In this document: piece after piece, positions 43,811 through 53,607 of the stretch | How the letters are laid out: each line of letters begins with the position of its first letter | How positions within the stretch are numbered: position 1 is the first letter of the stretch | DNA from: Bernardetia sp042180575 | GTDB lineage: Bacteria > Bacteroidota > Bacteroidia > Cytophagales > Bernardetiaceae | Length of the DNA: 64,000 nucleotides | Direction: 5' to 3' | Assembly: GCF_042180575.1 (NCBI RefSeq) | Contig: NZ_CP170094.1 | Coordinates: 4,030,001 to 4,094,000 of the forward strand | Translations under genes and position numbers: made by a program | The notes under the pieces: generated by a model | Database searches by the model: none | Seen by the model: only the letters and a program-made list of their open reading frames with translations | Told to the model about the DNA's origin: nothing

Positions 43811-43850
43811 GAAAAAAGGACTGAATTAATAAAAAAACAGTCCTTTTTGT
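43811..43850 (-). terminator. Terminator of the 11-repeat protein gene
   Basis: Stem aaaaggactg / cagtcctttt; on the minus strand it ends in a T run, 46 bp after that gene's stop. Confidence 0.85.
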
Positions 43851-43895
43851 AGGGTAAATATTAGTTATGAAAATACAAACTAGGCATTTTATTTT

Positions 43896-46800
43896 CTAAA
43901 AACCTTCTACTGTTATTTCAGCAAAGATAATTCCTGTTTCGTTTTCACTTGTGTCTTTAAACTTAGCATATACTCTTTTGTAGCCTTCGCCACCAGTGAG
44001 TACCCAATCTAATTTATCTGTATATTCTTGCCAATATGCTCCATCATCAAATTTTGCTGAATTCGAAACCATTATATAATTGGCTTGACGAGCATTGAAA
44101 AGAAGTGTTACTTGATTGTCTTTGACACGAGTTTCTCCTCCTTCGATTCTAATAATTCCAGGTTGTGGTGGTTGAGTATCTAATAAAATTTGAGAACTAG
44201 CCACAAAAGATTGATTACCTGCCTCATCTCTAAACTTTATATAGACCGTTTTATAACCATCTGCCCCTGATATTGTCCAATTAGTAGATGTTTTGTATTC
44301 CTCCCAACGTGCAGGAGGTGGAAATCCTCTCATATTACTAATCATCATGTGTGAAGCCTCTTCTGCCATTATATCTAGTTTGACTTGGTGTTTGTTGGTG
44401 TAAGGCTCACTTCCATTAATGATAATTTCTTCGCCAAATGGTGCTTGTCTATCTAAAATAATACTTGCACTAATTGGCTCGGTCTGATTACCAGATTTAT
44501 CTCCAAATTGTACCCATACTTTATTTTCGCCATCTTCTCCTGCTAAAATATGATTCATTATAATAGGTTTGAAAGGTTGCCAAGACGCACTATCCATAGA
44601 TTCACTTTTACCAATACGCATTTCATTTGCTCCTTTTGCACGCAGTTGAAGTGTTACATATTTATTGATATTGGTTGTATATTTTGCACCTTTATTAATT
44701 TTAATTTCTCCTCCTGTTGGTGCTGTACGGTCAAGACCAATTCTGTCATAAGCAATTTCTGAAATATTACCTACTCCATCTCTATAACGCACAAAAACAA
44801 ATTTGATTCCGTCTTCTCCTACTAAGGTAAACTTTTTAGAGGTATTGTAAGATTCCCATTGAGCATCTGGAAAATCAATACGATTGGATAACATCATGTG
44901 TGTTGCTCCTTGTGCATTTAATATAAGATCTACTGTTTGTATATTTGTTCCATTATCTCCTTCATTGATTTTTACTTCTCCAACAATAGGAGGAGTACGG
45001 TCAAGAAGAATTTTTTGAGAAACAACTTCCGAGATATTTCCTGCTTCATCCTTAAAACGAGCAAAAATTTCTTTCATTCCATCATCCCCTGGTAATGCAA
45101 AGGGAACATTTTTTCCTGCTTGATAATTAATCCAACGGCTACCACTAAAGGCTGCATCCATTCCTATTTGCATCATTATAGCTCCATCAGCTTTTGCTTG
45201 TAGTAAAACAACCTTATTAGGATTATTGGTAACACTATCTCCTTTATTGATTCTGATTTGTGGGTTTTGAGGAGCTACTCTATCCAAAATAATTTCTGTG
45301 CTAATGGGAGGAGTTATATTTCCAGCTTCATCTTTAAATTGAGCATAGACTACTTTTTTTCCGTCTTCTCCTTCTAGCTGCCATCCTTTTATTTCTTCTG
45401 CATATTTTTGCCAAGTTCCTCCTGTAAACTGTTCTGATTTACCCAACATGACTTCACTTGCTCCACGAGCAAATAAATTAACAGCCACCGAAGTGCTTTG
45501 TACATATTTTGAGTTTTTTTCAACGGCTATACGTGTATCAATAGGAGGTGTAAGGTCTAAAATTACTCTATCAGAAACAGGTGTAGAAACATTTCCTGCT
45601 CTATCTCTAAATTTTACATAGACTGCTTTTTCTCCATCTCCTACTGCAAGTTTCCAATCTTCTACTTTATTCCTATAAATTTCCCAACGCCCTTCAAAGA
45701 AGTTTTCAGTGTTACTAACCATCATATAACGAGCATCATCTCCTTCTACAGAAAGCTCAAGATTTACTAATCCTTCTTTATTGTTAGTTATTCCTTTTAT
45801 ACCTTCTTTCGAAACAATTTTGATTTTTCCTCCTGTTGGTTGCCCTTGGTCAAGGATAATTTTATCTGATTTTATATCCGTTTCATTGCCAGCTTCATCT
45901 CTAAACTTCACATATACTATTTTTTCACCATCTATTACATCAAATGTCCAACTAGGAAGTAGATAACGATAGGGTTGCCATTCTGCACCATGCAAATTAG
46001 GGTCATTACTTACCATCATCTCAGATGCACCAATGGCAGAAAGACGAATATTTACATTATGACTTTTTGTATAACGATTTCCTCCATTGACTAATATTCT
46101 AGGCATAGAAGGAGCTTCTAAATCTAAAATAATGCGTGCAAAAGCAGGTTTGGATTGATTACCCATTTTATCTCTAAATTTTACAGCTACTACTTGAGGA
46201 CCTTGTTCGGCAGGTAACTCAAGGTCCATTTCTTTTTGATAAGGAACCCATGTTCCTAGCGATTGAATAGATATATCACTTGCTCCCTCAGCATTGAATT
46301 GTAATTTTACATTACGAGACGTAGTAAACTTAGCACCATCGTTTATTTCAAACTTGCCTTTGGGAGGAGTTTGATCAACGATAATGGTATCAATTGCACT
46401 TGCAGAAATATTTCCTGCATAATCTCTATAACGAGCATACACATGCTTAGTACCTTCTCCTCCTGTAAGAGGCCATCCTTGTATTGTTTCTTTGTAAGGA
46501 TACCAACGAGGAGCATCTTGAAAATCACTTCTATTACTAATCTGCATTTCGTAGGCTTCATCGCAATATAACTGCAAATATACTTTTCTATCTCTAGCAT
46601 TTGTATATTCTGCTCCCGAATTAATATTAATAGATGGATTGGTAGGAGGACTACGGTCAAGTTCTAATTGTGCAACAGTTGGGTCTGAAACGAGAGAACC
46701 CGAACCATCTCTAAATTGTACATAGACTGTCTTGATTCCATCTTCACGAGCATCTAAACGCCAACTTTTTTGTCCTTCAAAGGCTTCCCAACGTGCGCCA

Positions 46801-47009
46801 ATAAAACTGGCATTATTACTAACACGCATTTCACTTGCTCCTTTAGCAAAAATTTTCAAAATAACTCGTCCTTCTGGGTCATTGCTAATAGATGCTCCAT
46901 TATTTACCGTAACAATACCTTGTAGAAGTTGTGCATACGAAGAATGACTGACGAGGGTAAGACCAATAAAAATAAAAAACGAAAGGAGTAAAACTTGTAT
47001 GTTACGCAT
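43896..47009 (-). CDS. Secreted protein of 11 tandem Ig-like repeats
   Basis: 1037 residues. Signal peptide about 1-26 (...HSSYAQ). The rest is 11 tandem modules of ~90-95 residues, each ending in W..y....W.L.G.DG.K.VYV.FRD.AGN.S.....I.LD..PP-type sequence. Ten Pro-Pro or Ala-Pro linkers (SPPTNP, QTPPKG, LEAPSM and so on) separate them. The motif GAS.M.VSN within each module matches Ig/FN3-like surface modules. No C-terminal T9SS signal is visible (it ends ITVEGF). Likely an extracellular adhesin or scaffold. Function unknown. Confidence 0.8.
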   Translation of the reverse strand: MRNIQVLLLSFFIFIGLTLVSHSSYAQLLQGIVTVNNGASISNDPEGRVILKIFAKGASEMRVSNNASFIGARWEAFEGQKSWRLDAREDGIKTVYVQFRDGSGSLVSDPTVAQLELDRSPPTNPSININSGAEYTNARDRKVYLQLYCDEAYEMQISNRSDFQDAPRWYPYKETIQGWPLTGGEGTKHVYARYRDYAGNISASAIDTIIVDQTPPKGKFEINDGAKFTTSRNVKLQFNAEGASDISIQSLGTWVPYQKEMDLELPAEQGPQVVAVKFRDKMGNQSKPAFARIILDLEAPSMPRILVNGGNRYTKSHNVNIRLSAIGASEMMVSNDPNLHGAEWQPYRYLLPSWTFDVIDGEKIVYVKFRDEAGNETDIKSDKIILDQGQPTGGKIKIVSKEGIKGITNNKEGLVNLELSVEGDDARYMMVSNTENFFEGRWEIYRNKVEDWKLAVGDGEKAVYVKFRDRAGNVSTPVSDRVILDLTPPIDTRIAVEKNSKYVQSTSVAVNLFARGASEVMLGKSEQFTGGTWQKYAEEIKGWQLEGEDGKKVVYAQFKDEAGNITPPISTEIILDRVAPQNPQIRINKGDSVTNNPNKVVLLQAKADGAIMMQIGMDAAFSGSRWINYQAGKNVPFALPGDDGMKEIFARFKDEAGNISEVVSQKILLDRTPPIVGEVKINEGDNGTNIQTVDLILNAQGATHMMLSNRIDFPDAQWESYNTSKKFTLVGEDGIKFVFVRYRDGVGNISEIAYDRIGLDRTAPTGGEIKINKGAKYTTNINKYVTLQLRAKGANEMRIGKSESMDSASWQPFKPIIMNHILAGEDGENKVWVQFGDKSGNQTEPISASIILDRQAPFGEEIIINGSEPYTNKHQVKLDIMAEEASHMMISNMRGFPPPARWEEYKTSTNWTISGADGYKTVYIKFRDEAGNQSFVASSQILLDTQPPQPGIIRIEGGETRVKDNQVTLLFNARQANYIMVSNSAKFDDGAYWQEYTDKLDWVLTGGEGYKRVYAKFKDTSENETGIIFAEITVEGF

Positions 47010-47675
47010 AATATATAATCAAATTATATTTTAATTACTATTTTAACTTATTTATAAATTCAGTAGTACAGATTATTCAGATAGACAGGAATTGCAAAAA
47101 ATAATATCAAAAATTAGATACAATTTAGATTAAAATAAGGAAATGAATAATCTATCCAGTTTAATTGTAAAAATAATAAAGACTGTATAATAAAATGAAT
47201 CTCTTTTTTCGGATTCATTTTTTACTAATTAACGATTCTATTGAATAGCATATTGAATAGTATCTTGAAAATACAGAAAAAAATAAAAAATACCACACAA
47301 CAAACGAACAGAGTTTGAATAAATTATCAAAACCTAACTCTATAATCTACAAAGTAAATTAAGTTTGTGGGATTGCTATTTTTGCTATTGCTAAGTAAAG
47401 ATAGGATTTTATTAGGAATTTTTTGTTTCTAAAGTAGACTTTAATAAAAATACTTGTCTAAAGTTTCTTTATGAGTTTGGGTGTTCTTTCTAAACACATT
47501 CAGATATGTGTTACAATTATTGTTCCCTTTGAATAGCATTCGTCGAAATGTTTTGAACTATCTAAAAAGTGCTAAAACACAGAGTACAATAAGTATTTCA
47601 AAAAAATAAAGCTCTAAAAGAGTAGTTCAAAACTACTCTCCTAGAACTTTTCTTGTAGGGTTATTAGATAAAAAC
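47010..47675. other. Gap of 666 bp with two hairpins
   Basis: A plus-strand-type hairpin (aatgaatctcttttttcggattcattttt, about 47192-47223) and the M16 terminator at 47605-47652. The rest is AT-rich. No gene was found. It includes the promoter region of the 11-repeat protein gene, but no consensus could be fixed. Confidence 0.5.
47605..47652 (-). terminator. Terminator of the M16 pair
   Basis: A long bulged stem (aaagttctaggagagtagtt / aactactcttttagagcttt on the minus strand) with T-rich downstream sequence. Confidence 0.75.
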
Positions 47676-49748
47676 CTATTCTACCATGAATATTTTAGCA
47701 TCAAGAGTAGGATTAAACTTTACCTCTTTTACTTCAATTTTATATGCACCTTGTGGAGAGTTTCCTTCCATTTTGTAAGGCACTAAGAGATTTGTACTTC
47801 CTACTTTACGATAGTCTTTTATCATCATTTCACCTTCTGCCGAAACTTCTTTAATCAATAATCCTGTTTTTGGGTCAAAATATTGTAAACGCTCTCCATA
47901 ATCTTTGTGTGTAATTTTGACTTCAAATACAGATTTGTCTTCCACTACTTGCGCTCCTACTAACTCAATGGTATAGCCATTTGATTTGTCATATTGAGCA
48001 TAAGGATTGATAAAAGTTTGTTCTTTGATGCTATTTGTTTGTTCTGCTGGAAGTTCTTGTGTATTTCCTTGCATTACTAAATAGGCTTTTTTTCCATTAT
48101 AAATTTGTTTCATTCCCATTTTAGCAACTTCCAAAGCAACCTTTTGTTGATTTTGAACATAAATTTTTTGTTCCATTTGCATTCCTGCAATACTCATTGT
48201 TTGTTCTTTTTCCATTGAAGTAACCTCATTCCATTTTTTACCTCCAATTTTATCTAAGTAATTTTGGATTACTTTGTCAGCAGTCATGCCTATCAAAATA
48301 CGTTGGTCGGCTTGTGCTGCCATTTCTCCAAAGGCATCATAGATTTGAATATTTCCGAAAGGAGCAAGTTTTTCTATAAGAATACTTTGGTCACCTACAG
48401 CTACAATCGTAATATTTTCTGGTTTGATATACTTTTTAGCTGCATTTTGAATATCTTCTACTGTTACAGCATTTATTTTTTGAATATAATTACTATAAAA
48501 GTCAGACGATAAATCATATCTAGCAATATCAATGGCAAAATTAGCTACTGTTTGAGGACTTTCTAAAGAACGAACAAAAGAACCAATAGCACTTGCTTTT
48601 ACTCTATCTAATTCTTTTTGAGAAACAGGTTCGTCTTTTATACGTTTCAATTCATAAAGAAATTGAACAACTGCGCTATCTGTAACGTCATTTCTGACAC
48701 TTGCTGACATTCTAAAAGAAGAAGAAAGTTCATCAGGGCTTAATGAAGAATATGCTCCATACGTATAGGCTTTATCTTCACGAAGGTTTTGAATAAGTCT
48801 TGCACCAAAACCACTATTTCCCAAAATACCATTCATTAGTTTTGCAGCTACATAGTCTTCGTTATCTAATGGATAAAAAACAGGATAAGTAATATTAATA
48901 ACTGTTTGAACTGCTCCAGCACGATTCGAAATAGCTACTTGTGGTTTTTCGGCTGCTTTTGGTGAGTCAAATTTTGTGGTAGGAACTTCTTTTTTCTCCC
49001 ATTTAGCAAAATATTTTTCAGCTTGTTGTTTGGCTTCTTCCAATGTAATATCACCTACAATAGCTAAATAAGAAACATTTGGACGAAAATAGGTTTGATG
49101 AAAGTCTGTTAAATCTTCATTTTTGACGGCATTCAATGTAGTTTCTGTTTCTACTTCTCCGTAAGGATGATTATTTCCATAGTTTACTTTTGCCACTACA
49201 TTACTTGCAATTTGTTCTGGACTAGAAGGTAAAGATTGAAGATTTGATAAGGCTTCATTTTTTACTTTTGTCAATTCTTCATCAGAAAAAGAAGGATTAT
49301 AAAGAACATCAGAAAATATAGAAAGTAAGTTATCTGAATGGCGTTTTAAAGAAGAAGCATAAATTCCTCTTGAATAGGTAATTAGGTTTGCTCCCATAAA
49401 ATCAATTTCTTCATCTAACTTTTCTTTGCTGCGTGTTTCTGTCCCACGACGAAGCATAGAACCAAACATGTTGAGCATTCCGACACGCTTTCCTTCCATA
49501 ATTGGGTCATAATCGACAACTAAAGAATAAGAAATCTGTGGAAGTTTATGATTTTCGACGACAAATACTTGCAAACCATTATCTAATGTAAATGATTTAG
49601 ATTTTGTAATTTCTACTTTGCGAGCTGGAGCAGCTTTTGGAGCTTTACTTCGGTCTAATTTTCCAGTAGAACCCGAAGGAACAGGTGTACATTGAGTAAA
49701 TAAGAATGCCATTAGGAGAGCAATACTTAGAATAAATTTATTTTTCAT
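47676..49748 (-). CDS. M16 peptidase-family protein, probably non-catalytic
   Basis: 690 residues. Lipoprotein-like N-terminus (FLFTQCTP, Cys20). M16 fold is shown by FTLDNGLQVFVVENHKLPQI and 'TYFRPNVSYLAIVGDITLEE'. Where active M16 enzymes have HxxEH, this reads MLNMFGSMLRRGT, so the zinc site is missing. Residues about 500-690 are an extra beta-rich domain. It probably forms a heterodimer with the active M16 protein encoded 145 bp upstream on the same strand. Periplasmic or outer-membrane associated. Confidence 0.88.
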   Translation of the reverse strand: MKNKFILSIALLMAFLFTQCTPVPSGSTGKLDRSKAPKAAPARKVEITKSKSFTLDNGLQVFVVENHKLPQISYSLVVDYDPIMEGKRVGMLNMFGSMLRRGTETRSKEKLDEEIDFMGANLITYSRGIYASSLKRHSDNLLSIFSDVLYNPSFSDEELTKVKNEALSNLQSLPSSPEQIASNVVAKVNYGNNHPYGEVETETTLNAVKNEDLTDFHQTYFRPNVSYLAIVGDITLEEAKQQAEKYFAKWEKKEVPTTKFDSPKAAEKPQVAISNRAGAVQTVINITYPVFYPLDNEDYVAAKLMNGILGNSGFGARLIQNLREDKAYTYGAYSSLSPDELSSSFRMSASVRNDVTDSAVVQFLYELKRIKDEPVSQKELDRVKASAIGSFVRSLESPQTVANFAIDIARYDLSSDFYSNYIQKINAVTVEDIQNAAKKYIKPENITIVAVGDQSILIEKLAPFGNIQIYDAFGEMAAQADQRILIGMTADKVIQNYLDKIGGKKWNEVTSMEKEQTMSIAGMQMEQKIYVQNQQKVALEVAKMGMKQIYNGKKAYLVMQGNTQELPAEQTNSIKEQTFINPYAQYDKSNGYTIELVGAQVVEDKSVFEVKITHKDYGERLQYFDPKTGLLIKEVSAEGEMMIKDYRKVGSTNLLVPYKMEGNSPQGAYKIEVKEVKFNPTLDAKIFMVE

Positions 49749-49893
49749 TTTTTTATATTTATGTTATTGGTGAGGACACCAACAACGGCTATATTTTATT
49801 TTATTAAACACAGAGTTTAAAGAGAACACGGAGGAAACACAGAATATACTTTTAATATAATTGTATTATTTCTTACTTCTGCATTCATACTTC

Positions 49894-51237
49894 TTACTTT
49901 GTTTTGGGTAAATAATGAAGTGTAACTCTGTTTTCTTTAACTAAATATTTTTTGGCAGCTTCTTGTATTTCTTCTCTTGTTACCTTCATATAATTTTCAA
50001 TTTCGGTATTGATAAGATTTGCATTTCCTCCATAAACGTGATTATCAGCCAATGTTTCAGTAATTCCTGCAATAGTGCTATTTTGAGTATAAAAATTTGC
50101 TTCGAATTGATTTTTGAGTTTTTGCAATTCTCTTTCTTCAATCAATTCATTTTTTACTTTTTCGTATTCCCCATCCATAGCAGCTTCCAAATCTAATGGA
50201 TTTACTCCCATTGAGGCAATTCCAAAAGCAAGAGCAACACTTGGGTTTTGTTCTAAGTCTAAAGGAAAAGCTCCTACAAAAACAGCTTTTTGTTGTTCAT
50301 CTTTTACAGATTTTGAAAGTCTTGAGCTTTCGCCATCAGAAAGGAGTGTAAATAACATTTTGGTAGCATAATAATCACTTTGTCCACGAGCAGGAACTTT
50401 AAATGCTTGAATCACGGCAGGAAGTTGAATGTTATCATAAACAGTATCACGCACTTCTTCCACTTGAGGAGGTTCAACAATTTGAGGTTGGATAACTTTT
50501 TTTCCTTTCGGAATTCCTTCAAAATACTTTTCTACTAATGCTGTCGCTGTTTTAATATCAATATCTCCAGCAATACTCACTACGGCATTATTTGGAACAT
50601 AATATTTCTCATAAAAACTTTTGTAATCAATTTCTTCGGCAGCATCTAAATGTTCCATCGAACCAATTACAGAAGATTTATAAGGATGCTTAGTATAAAC
50701 TCTTTTTAATGTTTCTTCTAAAAGAGAGCCATAAGGACGATTATCGATACGCTGACGACGTTCTTCTTTTACAACTTGCCTTTGTGTTTCGATTCCTGTA
50801 CTATCTACTCGTGCATGTAACATACGTTCAGATTCCAACCAAAGAGCTAATTCTAATTGATTAGAAGGCATTACTTCATAATAAAAAGTACGGTCATAAG
50901 TGGTATTTGCGTTATTCATTCCACCCGAGTTTTCGATATAATCATCAAATTCTCCACGCTTGATATTTTTAGAACCTTCAAAAAGTAAATGTTCGAAAAA
51001 GTGAGCAAAACCTGTGCGATTAGGTTCTTCATTTTTCGAACCCACATGATAAAGAACCGTAACAGCCACAAGTGGAACAGAATGGTCTTCATGTAAAATT
51101 ACGTGTAAGCCATTTTTGAGTGTAAACTCCGTAAACTCAATTTTAGAACCGTCTTTTATATCATTCTTATTACTTGGAATGAAACTTCCGAAGAATAATA
51201 TAAGTAAGACTAAACTAGATAATAAGGATTTTTTCAT
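49894..51237 (-). CDS. M16 zinc metallopeptidase
   Basis: 447 residues. Signal peptide about 1-25. The inverted zinc motif HFFEH (in FAHFFEHLLFEGS) and the third ligand Glu in VVKEERRQRIDNRPYGS are present, as is 'YYVPNNAVVSIAGDIDI'. It degrades small peptides or misfolded fragments in the periplasm. It is paired with the next, non-catalytic M16 protein, an arrangement common in Bacteroidota. The pair probably forms one operon. Confidence 0.92.
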   Translation of the reverse strand: MKKSLLSSLVLLILFFGSFIPSNKNDIKDGSKIEFTEFTLKNGLHVILHEDHSVPLVAVTVLYHVGSKNEEPNRTGFAHFFEHLLFEGSKNIKRGEFDDYIENSGGMNNANTTYDRTFYYEVMPSNQLELALWLESERMLHARVDSTGIETQRQVVKEERRQRIDNRPYGSLLEETLKRVYTKHPYKSSVIGSMEHLDAAEEIDYKSFYEKYYVPNNAVVSIAGDIDIKTATALVEKYFEGIPKGKKVIQPQIVEPPQVEEVRDTVYDNIQLPAVIQAFKVPARGQSDYYATKMLFTLLSDGESSRLSKSVKDEQQKAVFVGAFPLDLEQNPSVALAFGIASMGVNPLDLEAAMDGEYEKVKNELIEERELQKLKNQFEANFYTQNSTIAGITETLADNHVYGGNANLINTEIENYMKVTREEIQEAAKKYLVKENRVTLHYLPKTK

Positions 51238-51309
51238 TTATAAAAATATGATTTGTTAAACTATTTGCTATGTATTATTTGATGGAAAAGTAAGGGTAGG
51301 CATAAAAAA

Positions 51310-51345
51310 CAGTAGAAACGACTCATAGGTTGTTTTCTACTGCTC
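51310..51345 (-). terminator. Terminator of the LysM protein gene
   Basis: Stem cagtagaaac / gttttctactg; T run on the minus strand. Confidence 0.75.
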
Positions 51346-51399
51346 AAAATTACACAAATTTTATAGAAATCTTTTTCTGATAAGAAGGTTAAGGTATAT

Positions 51400-52374
51400 T
51401 TATTCTGACCAATCTAAATAAACAGGCAGTTCTTTACTCATTGTACCTAATCGTCGTCCAGCCTCATGGCTAATAATGATAACAACATTTTTATTTCTAT
51501 CAAGATTCTTAATTTTACCTCTAATTTCAACTGTTACGCTACGTCCTGTACTTTCATTATGTACCTTGATTAATGTTCCTTTCGGAACTGTTCGGTGTAA
51601 GCCTATTAGTCTATCAGTGTCAAGTGTAACATGACAAACTCCTGATTCTGAATGAGCTTTTCCTTTTTTTGCTTGATTACTTGAAGCACTGGCAACAATC
51701 AAAACCTCTTCTGTTTTCTCACCTTTTCCTACAATTATTTTTTGTCCTGCCTTTATTTGTCCAGAAGGATTATCATTCATTTTTTTCAAACTATCGACAC
51801 TTACTTTATACTTTTGAGAAATAGAATAAAGAGTTTCTCCATTTACTACTGTGTGATATTTATGTTGAGTCTCATTTTTTTTATTTGGGTCTTTAGCTGC
51901 ACTATACGCATTGGCAGGAATGGCATATAAATCTTGATGATTACTTGGATAGGGAATCAAAAGTTCTTGTCCTGTTTGGATTTGAGCAGAGTAAAGCTCA
52001 TTGAGTTCTTTGAGTGTTTTTACGTCGGTTTGAAACTTTGCAGCAATAGAAAAAAGAGTTTCGTTTGGACGAACTTTATAGCCTTTGAGTTGTGAGATTC
52101 TGTATGTCGTTTGAGTGTGTGGAATATATATAATTTGACCTACTTTTAATGGATAACGAGCAATTGGATTGAGTGTAATCAATGTTTCTTTATTTACGCC
52201 ATATTTTCTAGCAATTTTATAAATATCTTCTCCAATCGTTACTTTGTGTTTGATATATAGATGGTTTCCTTTTCGCTCTAAGCCAATGGAATCTTTTTTT
52301 GATATAAAAGAAGAGAAAGCATTGGATGAAAAATGAATAAGAAAAAAAGTAATAAATAGGATAAAAAATTTCAT
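51400..52374 (-). CDS. LysM protein with RlpA-like DPBB domain
   Basis: 324 residues. Signal peptide about 1-19. Three LysM modules (about 33-78, 88-131, 160-205; for example HKVTIGEDIYKIARKYGV, YKVRPNETLFSIAAKFQT, HTVVNGETLYSISQKYKV). The C-terminal 90 residues resemble the double-psi beta-barrel of RlpA (LIGLHRTVPKGTLIKVHNES, AGRRLGTMSKELPVYLDW). The LysM repeats bind peptidoglycan; a septal or wall role is inferred. The RlpA catalytic Asp/His pair is not clearly conserved, so activity is uncertain. Confidence 0.85.
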   Translation of the reverse strand: MKFFILFITFFLIHFSSNAFSSFISKKDSIGLERKGNHLYIKHKVTIGEDIYKIARKYGVNKETLITLNPIARYPLKVGQIIYIPHTQTTYRISQLKGYKVRPNETLFSIAAKFQTDVKTLKELNELYSAQIQTGQELLIPYPSNHQDLYAIPANAYSAAKDPNKKNETQHKYHTVVNGETLYSISQKYKVSVDSLKKMNDNPSGQIKAGQKIIVGKGEKTEEVLIVASASSNQAKKGKAHSESGVCHVTLDTDRLIGLHRTVPKGTLIKVHNESTGRSVTVEIRGKIKNLDRNKNVVIIISHEAGRRLGTMSKELPVYLDWSE

Positions 52375-52527
52375 TAATTTCTAGAGGTTGGGTTTTAGAG
52401 ATTGGAGAATGGAAATACAGTTTTGAACACTGAGAATAAAAATGCAATTTTTGAACCACAGAGTAGAAAGAGATTGAAGAGAAATACAAATACAAGGAAT
52501 TACAACTGGTTGCTGATAACTGAAAAA

Positions 52528-53112
52528 TTATCCTTCTTGCAAACTATATGTTATCAATTCTTCTAAAGAAAGATCTGTGCCGTATTTTTTCAAAATAGCA
52601 TTTATAGTTCGGTCAGCTACTAATTTTGATAATCCTAAACTGGTAAGTGCATTTGATGCTTGTTCTTTGAGTGCGCTACTCATTCCATTTTCGTCTTCTA
52701 ATTGGAATCCTTCTTTTGCTAATTTATCTCTCAAATCTAAAACCAAACGTTCAGAGGTTTTCTTGCCAATTCCTTTTATTTTTTGAATAACAGAAGTTTG
52801 ATTATTAATAATTGCGTTTGCAAGTTCGGAAACATTCATTGCCGAAAGCATTACTAAAGCTGTATTTCGTCCCACACCCGAAACACTAATAAGCTGTAAA
52901 AACATTTTTTTCTCACTTTCTGTCGCAAATCCAAAAAGCTCTTGCGAATCTTGAGTTACACTCAAATAAGTAAAGAGTTTACAAGGTTGTCCTTCTTGGA
53001 TGATAGAATAAGTTTGAAGTGAGATTTTGAGTTCGTAACCCACGCCATTAATATCCAAAACAGCTAAGGAAGGTTCTCTTTTCGTTATTTTTCCGTTGAG
53101 ATAGGCAAACAT
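52528..53112 (-). CDS. ruvA: Holliday junction ATP-dependent helicase subunit RuvA
   Basis: 194 residues. N-terminal OB-fold (MFAYLNGKITKREPSLAVLD), two helix-hairpin-helix motifs (LISVSGVGRNTALVMLSAM; IQKIKGIGKKTSERLVLDL) and the C-terminal RuvB-binding helix bundle (LTSLGLSKLVADRTINAI). It binds four-way junctions and loads RuvB. It overlaps no other gene; ruvB is not in the window. Confidence 0.96.
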   Translation of the reverse strand: MFAYLNGKITKREPSLAVLDINGVGYELKISLQTYSIIQEGQPCKLFTYLSVTQDSQELFGFATESEKKMFLQLISVSGVGRNTALVMLSAMNVSELANAIINNQTSVIQKIKGIGKKTSERLVLDLRDKLAKEGFQLEDENGMSSALKEQASNALTSLGLSKLVADRTINAILKKYGTDLSLEELITYSLQEG

Positions 53113-53316
53113 GAATCAGAATTATGAATGATGAGTGATAAATTATGAAAGAATGAAAAATGCTAGTATTCTTTTCTAACTTCTAATTTTATAATCAAAG
53201 ATAGGCAAAAAAGGAGTTTCTTATAAATAAAAAGTAGAATTTTTTAGAAAAAACTCACAAACTCAATGGTATTACACTAATGGATTGTTATCGTTTGGTG
53301 GGAGTTTTTTGAGTTT

Positions 53317-53469
53317 TTATAATTTGTTTTTTATGCTATCAACATATTCTTTTGAATCTTTTAAACTTAAACCCGTAATTTCCTTTACACGTTTTACAGC
53401 TTCTATTATTCTGTTTTGTTTGATGAGGTTGATTATTTCTATTTCTAGTTTGGGGGTGAGTTGTGACAT
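53317..53469 (-). CDS. Small L7/L12 C-terminal-like protein (50 aa)
   Basis: ATG to TAA frame of 50 residues: MSQLTPKLEIEIINLIKQNR, IIEAVKRVKEITGLSLKDSK, EYVDSIKNKL. It carries the L7/L12 C-terminal-domain-like pattern (LIKQNRIIEAVKRVKEITGL then LKDSKEYVDSI) and parallels the protein at 529-684, with a similar length and position of the DSKEY/KSKEY motif. The plus-strand frame here is a shadow. Role unknown; perhaps a ribosome-, helicase- or stress-associated binding module. Confidence 0.65.
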   Translation of the reverse strand: MSQLTPKLEIEIINLIKQNRIIEAVKRVKEITGLSLKDSKEYVDSIKNKL

Positions 53470-53518
53470 TTGTTAGACGTTTAATAATGAACTTTTATAA
53501 TTTTACAAACGATATGAT

Positions 53519-53553
53519 TAGTAGGGAAAGTGCATCAGGCATTTTCCCTGCTA
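53519..53553. repeat. Strong hairpin without T tract
   Basis: agtagggaaagtgc and gcattttccctgct can pair (12 of 14). It lies between the L7/L12-like gene and the DHFR-like gene. It may be a factor-dependent end or a structural element. Confidence 0.4.
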
Positions 53554-53607
53554 AAATAAAAATAATAGAAGAAGATATTATTCTATCTATTAAATAAATA
53601 ACAAAAA

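Noticed and set aside
53285..53476. Plus-strand frame of 63 codons
   Set aside because: Shadow of the minus-strand miniprotein gene at 53317-53469.
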